From: Deltaproteobacteria bacterium
GTDB taxonomy: Bacteria; UBA10199; SBBF01
Direction: 5' to 3'
Length of the DNA: 9,535 nt
Assembly (NCBI GenBank): GCA_016207765.1
Contig: JACQOY010000097.1
Location: forward strand, 1 to 9,535
Both the position numbers and the translations under genes were made by a program. The notes below the pieces were generated by a model, which was given only the letters and a program-made list of their open reading frames with translations, did no database searches and had not been told where the DNA came from. The number at the start of each line of letters is the position of its first letter. The first letter of the stretch is position 1. Positions 1 to 6,527 of this stretch are shown here, piece by piece.

Positions 1-249
1 AATGACTTGTCTCTCAAAATCCTTTTTGTGATTAAAAACGTAAAACGGAATCCCCAATTTGTCGCAGACCCCTCTCGCATCGCTGACATCGGACAACGAA
101 CAGCAGGTTTTTCCTCCCCCCGCGCGTTCTTCTTCTCCATAGTCCCAGAGTTTGAGCGAAATCCCGATGACATCGTGCCCTTGAAGCTTCAGCAGAAGGG
201 CGGCAACGGAGGAATCGACCCCTCCCGACATGGCGACAACCACCCTCAT
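1..249 (-). CDS. mnmA: tRNA-specific 2-thiouridylase MnmA, N-terminal part
   Basis: Only the first 83 residues are in the window; the gene continues past the left edge. MnmA adenylates U34 of tRNAs for Lys, Glu and Gln and replaces oxygen with sulfur to give the 2-thio base, in the cytoplasm. The N-terminus [14 protein letters not shown] carries the PP-loop ATP-pyrophosphatase motif SGGVDSS at residues 8-14. It is followed by KLWDY and a Cys-Cys-Ser-Leu segment (residues 49-52) of the kind seen in deltaproteobacterial-type MnmA, then a LGIPFYVFN strand. The ATG at 249-247 overlaps the TGA of the cysteine desulfurase (ATGA), so translation is probably coupled, and a strong AAGGAGG lies eight bases upstream. 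The partner gene supplies the persulfide sulfur. Identity is secure from the motif and context. Confidence 0.93.
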   Translation of the reverse strand, partial: MRVVVAMSGGVDSSVAALLLKLQGHDVIGISLKLWDYGEEERAGGGKTCCSLSDVSDARGVCDKLGIPFYVFNHKKDFERQVI

Positions 250-1400
250 TTTTTCATCCTCCTTAACACTCTCTTCATGATCTCCAGCAATTCCTGAACC
301 TCCCCTTCTGTCGTCATTCTTCCAAACGACAACCGGATCGATCCCAACGCCTCTTCCTCCGGAATTCCCATGGCCAGCAAAACGCGGGAAACTTCCAGAG
401 ACCCAGACTGGCAGGCCGAACCGTGGGAGGCGGCCACCCCTTCAAGGTCGAGATTCGCCAAGAGTGTCTGTCCGGAAAAACCGGGAAAGGCCACGTTTAA
501 GGCACCCGGCAATTGTCGGGTGGGGTGTTCATGGAAGACAACCCACTCATAGAGGCGTAAAAGCTCTTCTTTGAGCCAGCGGCGAAGCGAGGTGAGACGT
601 TCATTTTCCCTCTCCAATCCGTGCAGGGAAAAATCGAGGGCCTCGGACAAACCCAGAATGCCGAAAAGATTCTCCGTGCCGGCCCGACGGGAAAATTCCT
701 GCGCCCCCCCCACAAGGACCGGTGAAAATTTCGTCCCCCGGCGAATCAACAAGGCCCCGATCCCTTTCGGCCCGTAAAATTTGTGGGCCGACAACGAGGC
801 AAAATCGGCCCCGCAACGACCGAAATCAAACGGCGCTTTTCCCACGGTGCAGGCAACATCGGTATGAAACAGGGCCCCTCTCTCGTGCGCCAAATGACAC
901 ACCTTTTCGACCGGAAACTGGATTCCAGTCTCGTTGTTGGAGGCCATCAACGCGACAAGAAGCGTCCGTTCATCCACCGCCCGTTCAAGCGCCTCTTGAT
1001 CGAGATCGCCATATCGGTTGACCCCGACCACCTCGACCGTCGCCCCCTTTTTTTGAAACTGTTCCAGGGAACGGACAATGGAATCGTGTTCCACAAGAAG
1101 GGTGACGATTTTTGAGCGCCCCTGAGACTTCCGGTCCTGCGATCGAGACTCCCATACCGACGAGATAACGGTATTATTCGCCTCGGTGGCGCCGCTTAAA
1201 AAACAGACCTCTTCCGGAAGGCATCCAAGAAGGCCGGACGTCTTTCGGCGGCAATCGTCGAGGAGCCTTTTGGCCTCCCTCCCCTCCGCATGGACACTTG
1301 AAGGATTCTTGATATTGCGTTCAAGGGCCACCTGCAAAGCTTGCCGAACGGAAGGAGCCAACGGTGTCGTGGCATTGTAGTCGAAGTAAAGGCGCGGCAT
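246..1400 (-). CDS. Cysteine desulfurase (IscS/NifS family, group I)
   Basis: A 384-residue PLP enzyme that takes sulfur from L-cysteine, leaving alanine, and passes the persulfide to acceptors such as MnmA or an Fe-S scaffold. Visible landmarks are the N-terminus [19 protein letters not shown] with the PLP-stacking His105, SNNETG (154-159), HTD with Asp181, SAHK with the Schiff-base Lys207, RAGTEN (239-244) and the catalytic loop GSACQSG with Cys330. The length and the long catalytic loop fit group I (NifS/IscS). The residue that is normally Gln after the PLP Asp (DATQ, DAVQ) is Cys184 here. The start is fixed by the conserved N-terminus, yet no Shine-Dalgarno precedes it. It overlaps mnmA by four bases, so its likely job is tRNA thiolation. 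No iscU or iscR is visible, so the gene symbol is left open. Confidence 0.95.
   Translation of the reverse strand: MPRLYFDYNATTPLAPSVRQALQVALERNIKNPSSVHAEGREAKRLLDDCRRKTSGLLGCLPEEVCFLSGATEANNTVISSVWESRSQDRKSQGRSKIVTLLVEHDSIVRSLEQFQKKGATVEVVGVNRYGDLDQEALERAVDERTLLVALMASNNETGIQFPVEKVCHLAHERGALFHTDVACTVGKAPFDFGRCGADFASLSAHKFYGPKGIGALLIRRGTKFSPVLVGGAQEFSRRAGTENLFGILGLSEALDFSLHGLERENERLTSLRRWLKEELLRLYEWVVFHEHPTRQLPGALNVAFPGFSGQTLLANLDLEGVAASHGSACQSGSLEVSRVLLAMGIPEEEALGSIRLSFGRMTTEGEVQELLEIMKRVLRRMKK
258..264 (-). promoter_or_regulatory. Shine-Dalgarno of mnmA
   Basis: On the minus strand AAGGAGG sits eight bases before the mnmA ATG and inside the last codons of the cysteine desulfurase. It supports the ATG at 249-247 as the mnmA start and reinitiation after the upstream gene. 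It contrasts with the desulfurase itself, which has no such site. Confidence 0.8.
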
Positions 1401-1409
1401 GGTGGGTGG

Positions 1410-1439
1410 GTTCTAACGCGCCGGCCTGCAAGGTGTCAA
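1410..1439 (-). promoter_or_regulatory. Promoter of the cysteine desulfurase-mnmA operon
   Basis: On the minus strand a perfect -35 TTGACA (1439-1434) is followed after 18 bases by TAGAAC (1415-1410), a 4/6 match to the -10 consensus; read as TTAGAA the spacer is 17. Only nine bases (CCACCCACC) separate the -10 from the ATG, so the transcript would begin about one to four bases before the start codon. Confidence 0.6.
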
Positions 1440-1492
1440 CTTACTCCCTGATTCCACGATAAGGGCCTTTGCCTTCGTCCCTCTGGCCCTGG

Positions 1493-2854
1493 TTACTCCA
1501 TATCCTGCTGGAGGATCACAAACTCCACCCGGCGGTTCTGGGCCATTCCCTCGACCGTGTTGTTGTCGGCGATCGGCTTGCTCTCGCCGTACCCTTTGGC
1601 GGTCAGACGGGAGCCCTCGATTCCTTTGCTCAAAAGGTAGGTCTTGACCGATTCGGACCGGCGCTGGGAAAGATCCATATTGTAGGCATCGGAGGCTCTC
1701 CAGTCGCAATGGCCCTGAATTTCAACCAGACGGACGCCGGGATTTTTCTGCATGACATCGACCACGTCATCCAAAACCGGGAATGAAAGGGGTTTTAACG
1801 TCGCCTTGTCGGTATCGAAATAAATTTTGCCCCAGATTACGATCTTTCCCCCCTGAATGCGCGGGTCGGGAGGCGGCGCCGGAGGAGGACATTCGGGACA
1901 TTCCTGGGTGACCGGCGAGGTCCACTTCAAACCAAGATAGCCCCGCACACGCGGGGCTCCCACGCCATCGATGATGCCGACATTGGCCCCCACATCGAGG
2001 TCGAATCCGCTGTCGCCAAAGGCATAGCGGACACCACCGCCGGCCTCAATAGGAGTTGAGGCCGATACGGAAAAGAAATCGCCGATAACGGTTGTCCCGA
2101 AAATTTCGCCGATCCCGTGCCACCCTTTGCCGAAATTGACATTCCCCGCCAACCCGTAGGTGAATTGGTCGTCAATGCGCACGCCATGGAGCGTTACATC
2201 GTCGCGGGCGAGGTAACCCAGATTCAACGTCATGTTGAAGCGGTCATGGATCAGAAAATCGGTGATCAACTTGATTCCGGCGGCAACACTTCCGTTGCTC
2301 AAGTAACGGACACCGTCACCGGTGGGAAACATGATATAGGGCAGAACGGAAAATCCGACCCGGCTGTTTTCGGTGTTCACGAGGCGAAACTTCGTCATGA
2401 GGGTGATATCCCCCATCCCCATACCATGATCTTCAACCGGAACGGCGGTGTCGGTGAAAAACCAGTTGTAGAGGGCAACCGGCAGATTGATGCCGGCTTC
2501 GAACCAATCGGTGAACCCAAGGGCCCCATAAAAGTTGGCGATGATCCAGTGATCGATCACCGATTGCCGTTGGCCCGCCACGGCGCCAAGACCGACAAAC
2601 TGAAGCGGACGGTTGGCATAATCGAAATAAAATCCGAGAGTCCCCTGCCAAGCCTTGAGATTTTGCGAACTGTATTGGGTAAAATATTCACCGCTGTCGA
2701 TCGCCGGTTCGAAAGTGATTACCTCGAAACGGCTGACATAGGCGGCCTGCACGGGACGAGAAAACACTTCAATAAACAGCGTCCCAAACAGAAGCGCCGT
2801 CAAACCTGACAAGGTTAAAAAAAACCGTCCTGCAGGGCCTTTAAATGGTTTCAT
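1493..2854 (-). CDS. OmpA-family outer-membrane protein with peptidoglycan-binding domain
   Basis: A 453-residue envelope protein. Residues 1-37 form a signal peptide, with a hydrophobic core and probable cleavage near PVQA-A. Residues about 40-312 are rich in alternating aromatic and glycine strands (for example GTLGFYFDY, FEAGINLPVALYNWFF), as in a beta-barrel porin. A linker ECPECPPPAPPPDP (318-331) follows, then an OmpA C-terminal domain at about 336-450 beginning IYFDTDKATLKP. Asp384 and Arg399 have the 15-residue spacing of the Asp271/Arg286 pair that binds diaminopimelate in OmpA. The usual HTDN is HCDW here, and Cys319/Cys322 could form a disulfide. The protein probably anchors the outer membrane to peptidoglycan. 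It has a clear AAGGAG site and its own promoter, so it is probably monocistronic. The barrel's substrate cannot be told. Confidence 0.9.
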   Translation of the reverse strand: MKPFKGPAGRFFLTLSGLTALLFGTLFIEVFSRPVQAAYVSRFEVITFEPAIDSGEYFTQYSSQNLKAWQGTLGFYFDYANRPLQFVGLGAVAGQRQSVIDHWIIANFYGALGFTDWFEAGINLPVALYNWFFTDTAVPVEDHGMGMGDITLMTKFRLVNTENSRVGFSVLPYIMFPTGDGVRYLSNGSVAAGIKLITDFLIHDRFNMTLNLGYLARDDVTLHGVRIDDQFTYGLAGNVNFGKGWHGIGEIFGTTVIGDFFSVSASTPIEAGGGVRYAFGDSGFDLDVGANVGIIDGVGAPRVRGYLGLKWTSPVTQECPECPPPAPPPDPRIQGGKIVIWGKIYFDTDKATLKPLSFPVLDDVVDVMQKNPGVRLVEIQGHCDWRASDAYNMDLSQRRSESVKTYLLSKGIEGSRLTAKGYGESKPIADNNTVEGMAQNRRVEFVILQQDME

Positions 2855-2860
2855 GGTAAG

Positions 2861-2866
2861 CTCCTT
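2861..2866 (-). promoter_or_regulatory. Shine-Dalgarno of the OmpA-family gene
   Basis: AAGGAG on the minus strand, six bases before the ATG at 2854-2852. It fixes the start, which also gives an intact signal peptide. Confidence 0.8.
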
Positions 2867-2916
2867 TTTCGATGGAACCGCCCTTTATTTCTTGCGTTTT
2901 TCGGTGTGACACTACA

Positions 2917-2926
2917 TTACATGTAA
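2917..2926. promoter_or_regulatory. Palindrome TTACATGTAA in the OmpA-gene leader
   Basis: A perfect 10-base palindrome lies about 20-30 bases downstream of the -10, near +15 to +25 of the expected transcript. A shorter inverted repeat GTGT-G-ACAC sits close by at 2904-2912. Either could be an operator or part of a leader structure; no regulator is identified. Confidence 0.35.
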
Positions 2927-2945
2927 GACATGGCGATATGTTGGA

Positions 2946-2973
2946 AGTATAAGGAAATTTCAGGAAGAGTCAA
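2946..2973 (-). promoter_or_regulatory. Promoter of the OmpA-family gene
   Basis: On the minus strand -35 TTGACT (2973-2968) and -10 TATACT (2951-2946) are separated by 16 bases, each a 5/6 match to sigma-70 consensus. The -35 contains the TGA stop codon of citramalate synthase. The 5' untranslated region would be about 85 bases. Confidence 0.7.
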
Positions 2974-4553
2974 GAAATTATTAGCGGAAACCCTTCCTTC
3001 ATGAGTTTGTAGTCGATGGCATCGACCAGGGCCTGATAACTGGCGTGGATGATGTTCTCCGACACCCCCACAGTTCCCCACTTTCCTTGGGAATCGCCGC
3101 ACTCGATCAGTACCCGCACCACGGAAGCAGTGCCAACCCCCTTGAGGACGCGCACCTTGTAGTCGACAAGTTTCATTTCAGCCAAACGGGGGTAGAAGCG
3201 CTCAAGGGCCTGTCGCAGGGCCCGATCGAGGGCATGAACCGGCCCCACCCCCTTGGCCGATGATTTTTCTTCCCGCTTGTCAACCGCCAGATGCACAACC
3301 GCTTCCGAGGTAGCCTCCCCCTCAACGTGATCAAGCGAAATGGTGTCGGTCACCCTGAAATCATGCAAGACAAAATGGGGTTTGTATTCGCCAAGCGTTT
3401 TTTTGACGAGTATTTCAAATGACGCCTCGGCCCCTTCAAACTGGTAGCCACGGTTTTCCATTTCCTTGAGTTTTGTCAAAAGTTCGCGGGCCCGTGGATT
3501 GTTTCCGCTCAAATCGACGCCGAATTCCCTTGCCTTGTGCGCAATGGTGGAAGCGCCGGAAAGATCGGAAACAAGAACCCGCTGGCGGTTCCCCACTTTT
3601 TTGGGATCGACATGCTCGTAGGTCCGCGCTTCCTTGAGAATCGCAGAGACATGAATCCCCCCTTTATGCGCAAAGGCGGAGTCCCCCACATAAGGCTGAT
3701 GGGTATCGGCGGCCCGGTTGGCCATTTCATCGACGAACAATGAAACCTCGCGCAAACGGGCAAGTCTGGCCGGACCGACGCAACGGTATCCCATTTTCAG
3801 CTCGAGATCGGCCATGACGGAAACAAGATTGGCGTTCCCGCACCTCTCCCCGATGCCGTTCAACGTCCCCTGAACCTGCGTCACCCCCCCCCGCACGGCG
3901 GCAAGTGAATTGGCCACCCCCAAACCGGTATCGTCGTGACAGTGAATGCCAAGCGGAACCCGGAGGTTCTTTCGGACGATGCGGACAATCTTTTCCACAT
4001 CCTGGGGAAGCGAACCTCCATTGGTATCGCAAAGGACAATCCGGTCGGCTCCGGCACGAGCCGCCGCCCTGATTGTTTCAAGGGCGTATTTTTTGTTGGC
4101 CTTGAAACCGTCAAAGAAATGTTCGGCATCGTAGATGACGGTCCGCTTCTTTTTTTTGAGCCAGGCGACGCTTTCGAAAACAAGTTTCAAATTGTCGGCA
4201 AGAGAAATTCCCAGGGCGCGCGTGACATGAAGATCCCAGGTTTTTCCGAAGATGCAAAGGGTCTTTGTGCCCGCGTCCAGGAGGCTTCCAAGAATTTCAT
4301 CGGTCTCCACAGTGGAAGAAGCCTTGCGGGTTGAACCGAAGGCGACAAGTTCGGCGGTTTTCAGTTTGAGCTCACCGCCGGCCCTTTCGAAAAATTCCGA
4401 ATCCTTCGGGTTGGCGCCGGGCCAACCCCCCTCGATGTAATGGACCCCCAGCCAATCGAGTTTTTCGGCAACGCGAAGCTTGTCCTCGACCGTAAAGGCG
4501 ATATCCTCCGCCTGGGTACCGTCTCTCAGGGTCGTATCGTAAATTTGGATCAT
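2970..4553 (-). CDS. cimA: (R)-citramalate synthase CimA
   Basis: A 527-residue enzyme of the DRE-TIM metallolyase family (2-isopropylmalate synthase relatives). It condenses pyruvate with acetyl-CoA to (R)-citramalate, the first step of the threonine-independent route to 2-oxobutyrate and isoleucine. The N-terminus [16 protein letters not shown] carries Arg10 and Asp11. HCHDD supplies the metal ligands His204 and His206, and GERCGNAN supplies Asn240. HKGGIHVSA (297-305) marks the lid region and residues about 390-525 form the regulatory LeuA-dimer-like domain. The early text [16 protein letters not shown] and the overall length match the CimA branch rather than LeuA or homocitrate synthase. 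The ATG overlaps the TGA of aspartate kinase by four bases (ATGA), with only a weak GGGGAAG nearby, so it probably relies on coupled translation. Feedback by isoleucine is usual for the family. Confidence 0.93.
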   Translation of the reverse strand: MIQIYDTTLRDGTQAEDIAFTVEDKLRVAEKLDWLGVHYIEGGWPGANPKDSEFFERAGGELKLKTAELVAFGSTRKASSTVETDEILGSLLDAGTKTLCIFGKTWDLHVTRALGISLADNLKLVFESVAWLKKKKRTVIYDAEHFFDGFKANKKYALETIRAAARAGADRIVLCDTNGGSLPQDVEKIVRIVRKNLRVPLGIHCHDDTGLGVANSLAAVRGGVTQVQGTLNGIGERCGNANLVSVMADLELKMGYRCVGPARLARLREVSLFVDEMANRAADTHQPYVGDSAFAHKGGIHVSAILKEARTYEHVDPKKVGNRQRVLVSDLSGASTIAHKAREFGVDLSGNNPRARELLTKLKEMENRGYQFEGAEASFEILVKKTLGEYKPHFVLHDFRVTDTISLDHVEGEATSEAVVHLAVDKREEKSSAKGVGPVHALDRALRQALERFYPRLAEMKLVDYKVRVLKGVGTASVVRVLIECGDSQGKWGTVGVSENIIHASYQALVDAIDYKLMKEGFPLIIS

Positions 4554-5767
4554 TTCTTCCCCAACTCAAACGCCGCGTGAAGCGCCTTTACCGCAACCTC
4601 CCCCTGGTCTTTTTTCACGACGACGGAGATTTTGATCTCGGAGGTGGAAATCATTTCGATGTTGATTTTTTTCGCCGCCAGCGTCTCGAAGACCTTCGCC
4701 GCAATACCGGCGTGCGAGCGCATCCCCACCCCCACAACGGAAACCTTGGCGATATCTTCGTCGGCATCGATCCGTTTGAGGCCGATTTCCGGCGAAAGCT
4801 GCTCGATTATTTTCCGTGCGCGGGACAAGTCGGTGCGGGGCATGGTGAAGGTCATGTCGGTAAAACCGTCTTCGCTGATGTTCTGGACGATCATGTCCAC
4901 ATTGATGTCGGCTTTGGCGATCGGCCCAAAAACCCTGACAGCCACCCCCGGACGGTCGGGCACCCGGCGAAGAGAAACCTTCGCCTCCCCTTTTTCCAGG
5001 GCAATTCCCGAAACAATAACCTCTTCCATCGATTTATCCTCCTTGCAGACAAGCGTCCCTTCGTTGTGGTTAAACGACGAACGAACGACCAGGTTGACCC
5101 CGTATTTGGCGGCAAACTCCACCGATCGAATTTGCAGAACTTTTGCCCCTTGTGAGGCAAGCTCCAGCATTTCCTCGTACGAAATTTTTTTAAGCTTCAG
5201 GGCATCGGAACAGATGCGCGGATCGGTGGTATAGACGCCGTCCACGTCGGTGTAGATTTCGCACAAATCCGCCTTCAAGGCCGCCGCCAAAGCCACACCG
5301 GTGGTATCGGAACCGCCGCGTCCCAGCGTGGTGATGTTCCCCTCTTCATCAATTCCCTGAAACCCGGCCACGACAACCACCTCCCCTTTCTTAAGACAGT
5401 CTTTCACGATTTTGGCGTCGATGCTTTTGATCCGCGCCCTGGAATAAGAGGAATCGGTGGTGATTTTTACCTGATGTCCCACAAAAGAACGGGCCGGCTG
5501 GTTCATGTCCTGAAGCGCCAGCGCCAAAAGAGCGATCGTCACCTGCTCGCCGGTGGAGACAAGCTGATCGAGTTCGCGCCGATCGGGATCGGCGGTGATG
5601 CCGTTTGCAAGTGCAATGAGACGGTTGGTCTCGCCCGCCATGGCGGAAACCACCACGACCACATCGTTCCCTTTTTGCCTTGTCTCAATAACCCGACGGG
5701 CAACATGGCGAATCCGGTCGATGTTTTCAACGGAAGTCCCTCCATACTTTTGAACAATCAAAGCCAT
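4550..5767 (-). CDS. lysC: Aspartate kinase with two ACT domains
   Basis: A 405-residue cytoplasmic enzyme that phosphorylates aspartate with ATP, the entry step to diaminopimelate/lysine, methionine and threonine. Visible motifs are QKYGGTSV (Lys7), VVSAMAG, STGEQ (71-75), [12 protein letters not shown] (149-156) and [12 protein letters not shown] (173-184). Two ACT domains follow at about 265-335 and 343-403, containing [15 protein letters not shown] and [12 protein letters not shown], the usual places for lysine and threonine feedback. The length is normal for a monofunctional enzyme. The start is fixed by the conserved N-terminus, but the upstream bases are pyrimidine-rich with no Shine-Dalgarno. 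It overlaps cimA by four bases, coupling the aspartate pathway to citramalate-based isoleucine synthesis. An inverted repeat over the promoter suggests repression. Confidence 0.96.
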   Translation of the reverse strand: MALIVQKYGGTSVENIDRIRHVARRVIETRQKGNDVVVVVSAMAGETNRLIALANGITADPDRRELDQLVSTGEQVTIALLALALQDMNQPARSFVGHQVKITTDSSYSRARIKSIDAKIVKDCLKKGEVVVVAGFQGIDEEGNITTLGRGGSDTTGVALAAALKADLCEIYTDVDGVYTTDPRICSDALKLKKISYEEMLELASQGAKVLQIRSVEFAAKYGVNLVVRSSFNHNEGTLVCKEDKSMEEVIVSGIALEKGEAKVSLRRVPDRPGVAVRVFGPIAKADINVDMIVQNISEDGFTDMTFTMPRTDLSRARKIIEQLSPEIGLKRIDADEDIAKVSVVGVGMRSHAGIAAKVFETLAAKKINIEMISTSEIKISVVVKKDQGEVAVKALHAAFELGKK

Positions 5768-5779
5768 ATAAGGGAGGAA

Positions 5780-5808
5780 GTGTTAACGAATAGGTCGGGC
5801 AAAGTCAA
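5780..5808 (-). promoter_or_regulatory. Candidate promoter of the lysC-cimA operon
   Basis: On the minus strand -35 TTGACT (5808-5803) is followed after 17 bases by TAACAC (5785-5780), a weak 3/6 -10. Only 12 bases lie between it and the ATG, so the mRNA would start about five bases before lysC. The -10 is the doubtful part. Confidence 0.45.
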
Positions 5809-5820
5809 CCAACGGTTGAC
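5804..5820. promoter_or_regulatory. Inverted repeat over the lysC -35 (operator candidate)
   Basis: GTCAACC-AAC-GGTTGAC: two perfect seven-base arms around a three-base centre. One arm contains the -35 TTGAC of lysC, so a dimeric regulator bound here would block polymerase. It could instead be a small hairpin. No regulator gene is in the window. Confidence 0.5.
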
Positions 5821-5899
5821 CCTGTGTGGCAACCCTGAGCGATCCCGATCTTGTCGAGGGAGAGTCGAACGGGTCAAGGCAAGGGGACGCGGATTTGTT
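5821..5899. repeat. Possible decayed dispersed intergenic repeat
   Basis: The spacer between the toxin gene and the lysC promoter contains, on the minus strand, TTCGACTCTCCCTCGACAAG followed by ATCGGGATCGCTCAGGGT. The wording resembles the short TTCGAC...CTCAGGG elements scattered between genes in many bacteria. This is a resemblance from memory; only one copy is in the window and no other feature is seen here. Confidence 0.3.
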
Positions 5900-6229
5900 C
5901 TATAAATCGAAAAGTTTTTTCAGGGCGGAACGGATTTTTCTTCGTTCCGGCGAGCCGATTTTCCCCAGTTTTTTCAACACCAGTTCCTTGCCAAGCGTTG
6001 CGATTTTTGAAAGTCGAATGGTGGAGGGAAGCAAAAGTCCGCAGTTTTTCCATTCGGCAAGAACCAGGTCATGGGAATCGCGCGGCTCCTCGCTTGTTAT
6101 CCTGCCGACAACGATATCGCGATCCCCGATATCGACCAAAACCAGCGCCGGACGCTTTTTGACTTTGGCCGGATTGGAATAAGGAAAGGCGTGTAAGAGA
6201 AGGACATCCCCGAAATCATAACGTGTCAT
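5900..6229 (-). CDS. PemK/MazF-type mRNA interferase toxin
   Basis: A 109-residue toxin of a type II toxin-antitoxin pair. Family members are ribosome-independent endoribonucleases that cut mRNA at short specific sequences. The N-terminal YDFGDVLLLHAFPYSNP and KKRPALVLV match the PemK/MazF fold. Arg26 in KKRP and Thr45/Ser46 in RITSE sit where the catalytic Arg and Thr/Ser are expected. The C-terminal LPSTIRLSKIATLGKELV also fits the family. I chose the ATG at 6229-6227, preceded by AAGGGA eight bases upstream, over an in-frame TTG at 6259: the ATG gives the canonical short N-terminus and a 14-base overlap with the antitoxin. Antitoxin-first order with overlap favours excess antitoxin. The RNA sequence it cuts cannot be predicted. 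Confidence 0.88.
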   Translation of the reverse strand: MTRYDFGDVLLLHAFPYSNPAKVKKRPALVLVDIGDRDIVVGRITSEEPRDSHDLVLAEWKNCGLLLPSTIRLSKIATLGKELVLKKLGKIGSPERRKIRSALKKLFDL

Positions 6230-6452
6230 AGATGCCGTCCCTTTCGGGATAACCTTCAAAGAAGGCGCGGGTCGTCAGGAGGGCCCAGTTTTCGGAATCG
6301 GAAATCCGCTTCCCTTCCTCGATCAGGTGTTCCCTTAAAATCCCCGAAACGGCTTGGGAAAACGACCAGCGGTTTTTTTTGGCAATCTGCAGGACTTTCC
6401 CCTTAAGGGCCCTTTCGTCCTCTTGGGACACATAAACAGACCAGTAACTCAT
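6216..6452 (-). CDS. Antitoxin of the PemK/MazF-type pair
   Basis: A 78-residue protein with no close name I can give. Residues 1-45 (SYWSVYVSQEDERALKGKV, then two helices with SFSQAVSGILREHL) look like a ribbon-helix-helix-type DNA-binding dimer: one beta strand followed by two helices. The C-terminal part RAFFEGYPERDGIYDTL resembles the acidic, aromatic toxin-binding tail (F...EEDAIYDNL type) of antitoxins paired with PemK/MazF toxins. The start has AAGGAG five bases upstream. The stop codon lies inside the toxin's first codons (14-base overlap). A palindrome over the promoter -35 is a likely site of autorepression by the antitoxin, alone or with toxin. Confidence 0.85.
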   Translation of the reverse strand: MSYWSVYVSQEDERALKGKVLQIAKKNRWSFSQAVSGILREHLIEEGKRISDSENWALLTTRAFFEGYPERDGIYDTL

Positions 6453-6457
6453 CTATT

Positions 6458-6463
6458 CTCCTT
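6458..6463 (-). promoter_or_regulatory. Shine-Dalgarno of the antitoxin
   Basis: AAGGAG on the minus strand, five bases before the ATG at 6452-6450. It is stronger than the toxin's own site (AAGGGA at 6243-6238), consistent with more antitoxin than toxin. Confidence 0.75.
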
Positions 6464-6474
6464 CTTTCTAAGAG

Positions 6475-6501
6475 ATTATATGAGAAAAAATGACATGTCA
6501 A
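6475..6501 (-). promoter_or_regulatory. Promoter of the toxin-antitoxin operon
   Basis: On the minus strand a perfect TTGACA (6501-6496) and a perfect TATAAT (6480-6475) are separated by only 15 bases, two shorter than optimal. The transcript would start about 15 bases before the antitoxin ATG. Confidence 0.7.
6491..6500. promoter_or_regulatory. Palindromic operator candidate TGACATGTCA
   Basis: A perfect 10-base palindrome whose minus-strand 5' half is part of the -35 TTGACA. Its position and size fit an operator for a ribbon-helix-helix antitoxin, giving the usual autorepression of such operons. Binding is inferred. Confidence 0.55.
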
Positions 6502-6527
6502 TGGACTCGCGGGAACTGTTGCCATGA

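Noticed and set aside
1462..1490. Possible terminator after the OmpA-family gene (AGGGCC/GGCCCT stem)
   Set aside because: It has only six base pairs around a 17-base loop and no U-tract, so it is too weak to call.
2117..2809. A 230-codon open frame on the plus strand
   Set aside because: It lies entirely antisense to the OmpA-family gene, with no domain or credible ribosome site.
4577..5234. Two overlapping plus-strand frames of about 190-200 codons
   Set aside because: Both are antisense shadows of aspartate kinase, whose motifs are complete on the minus strand.
5900..6259. Longer toxin form starting at TTG 6259
   Set aside because: It adds ten residues with no family counterpart and lies deep inside the antitoxin. 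The ATG at 6229 has a ribosome site and the canonical N-terminus.
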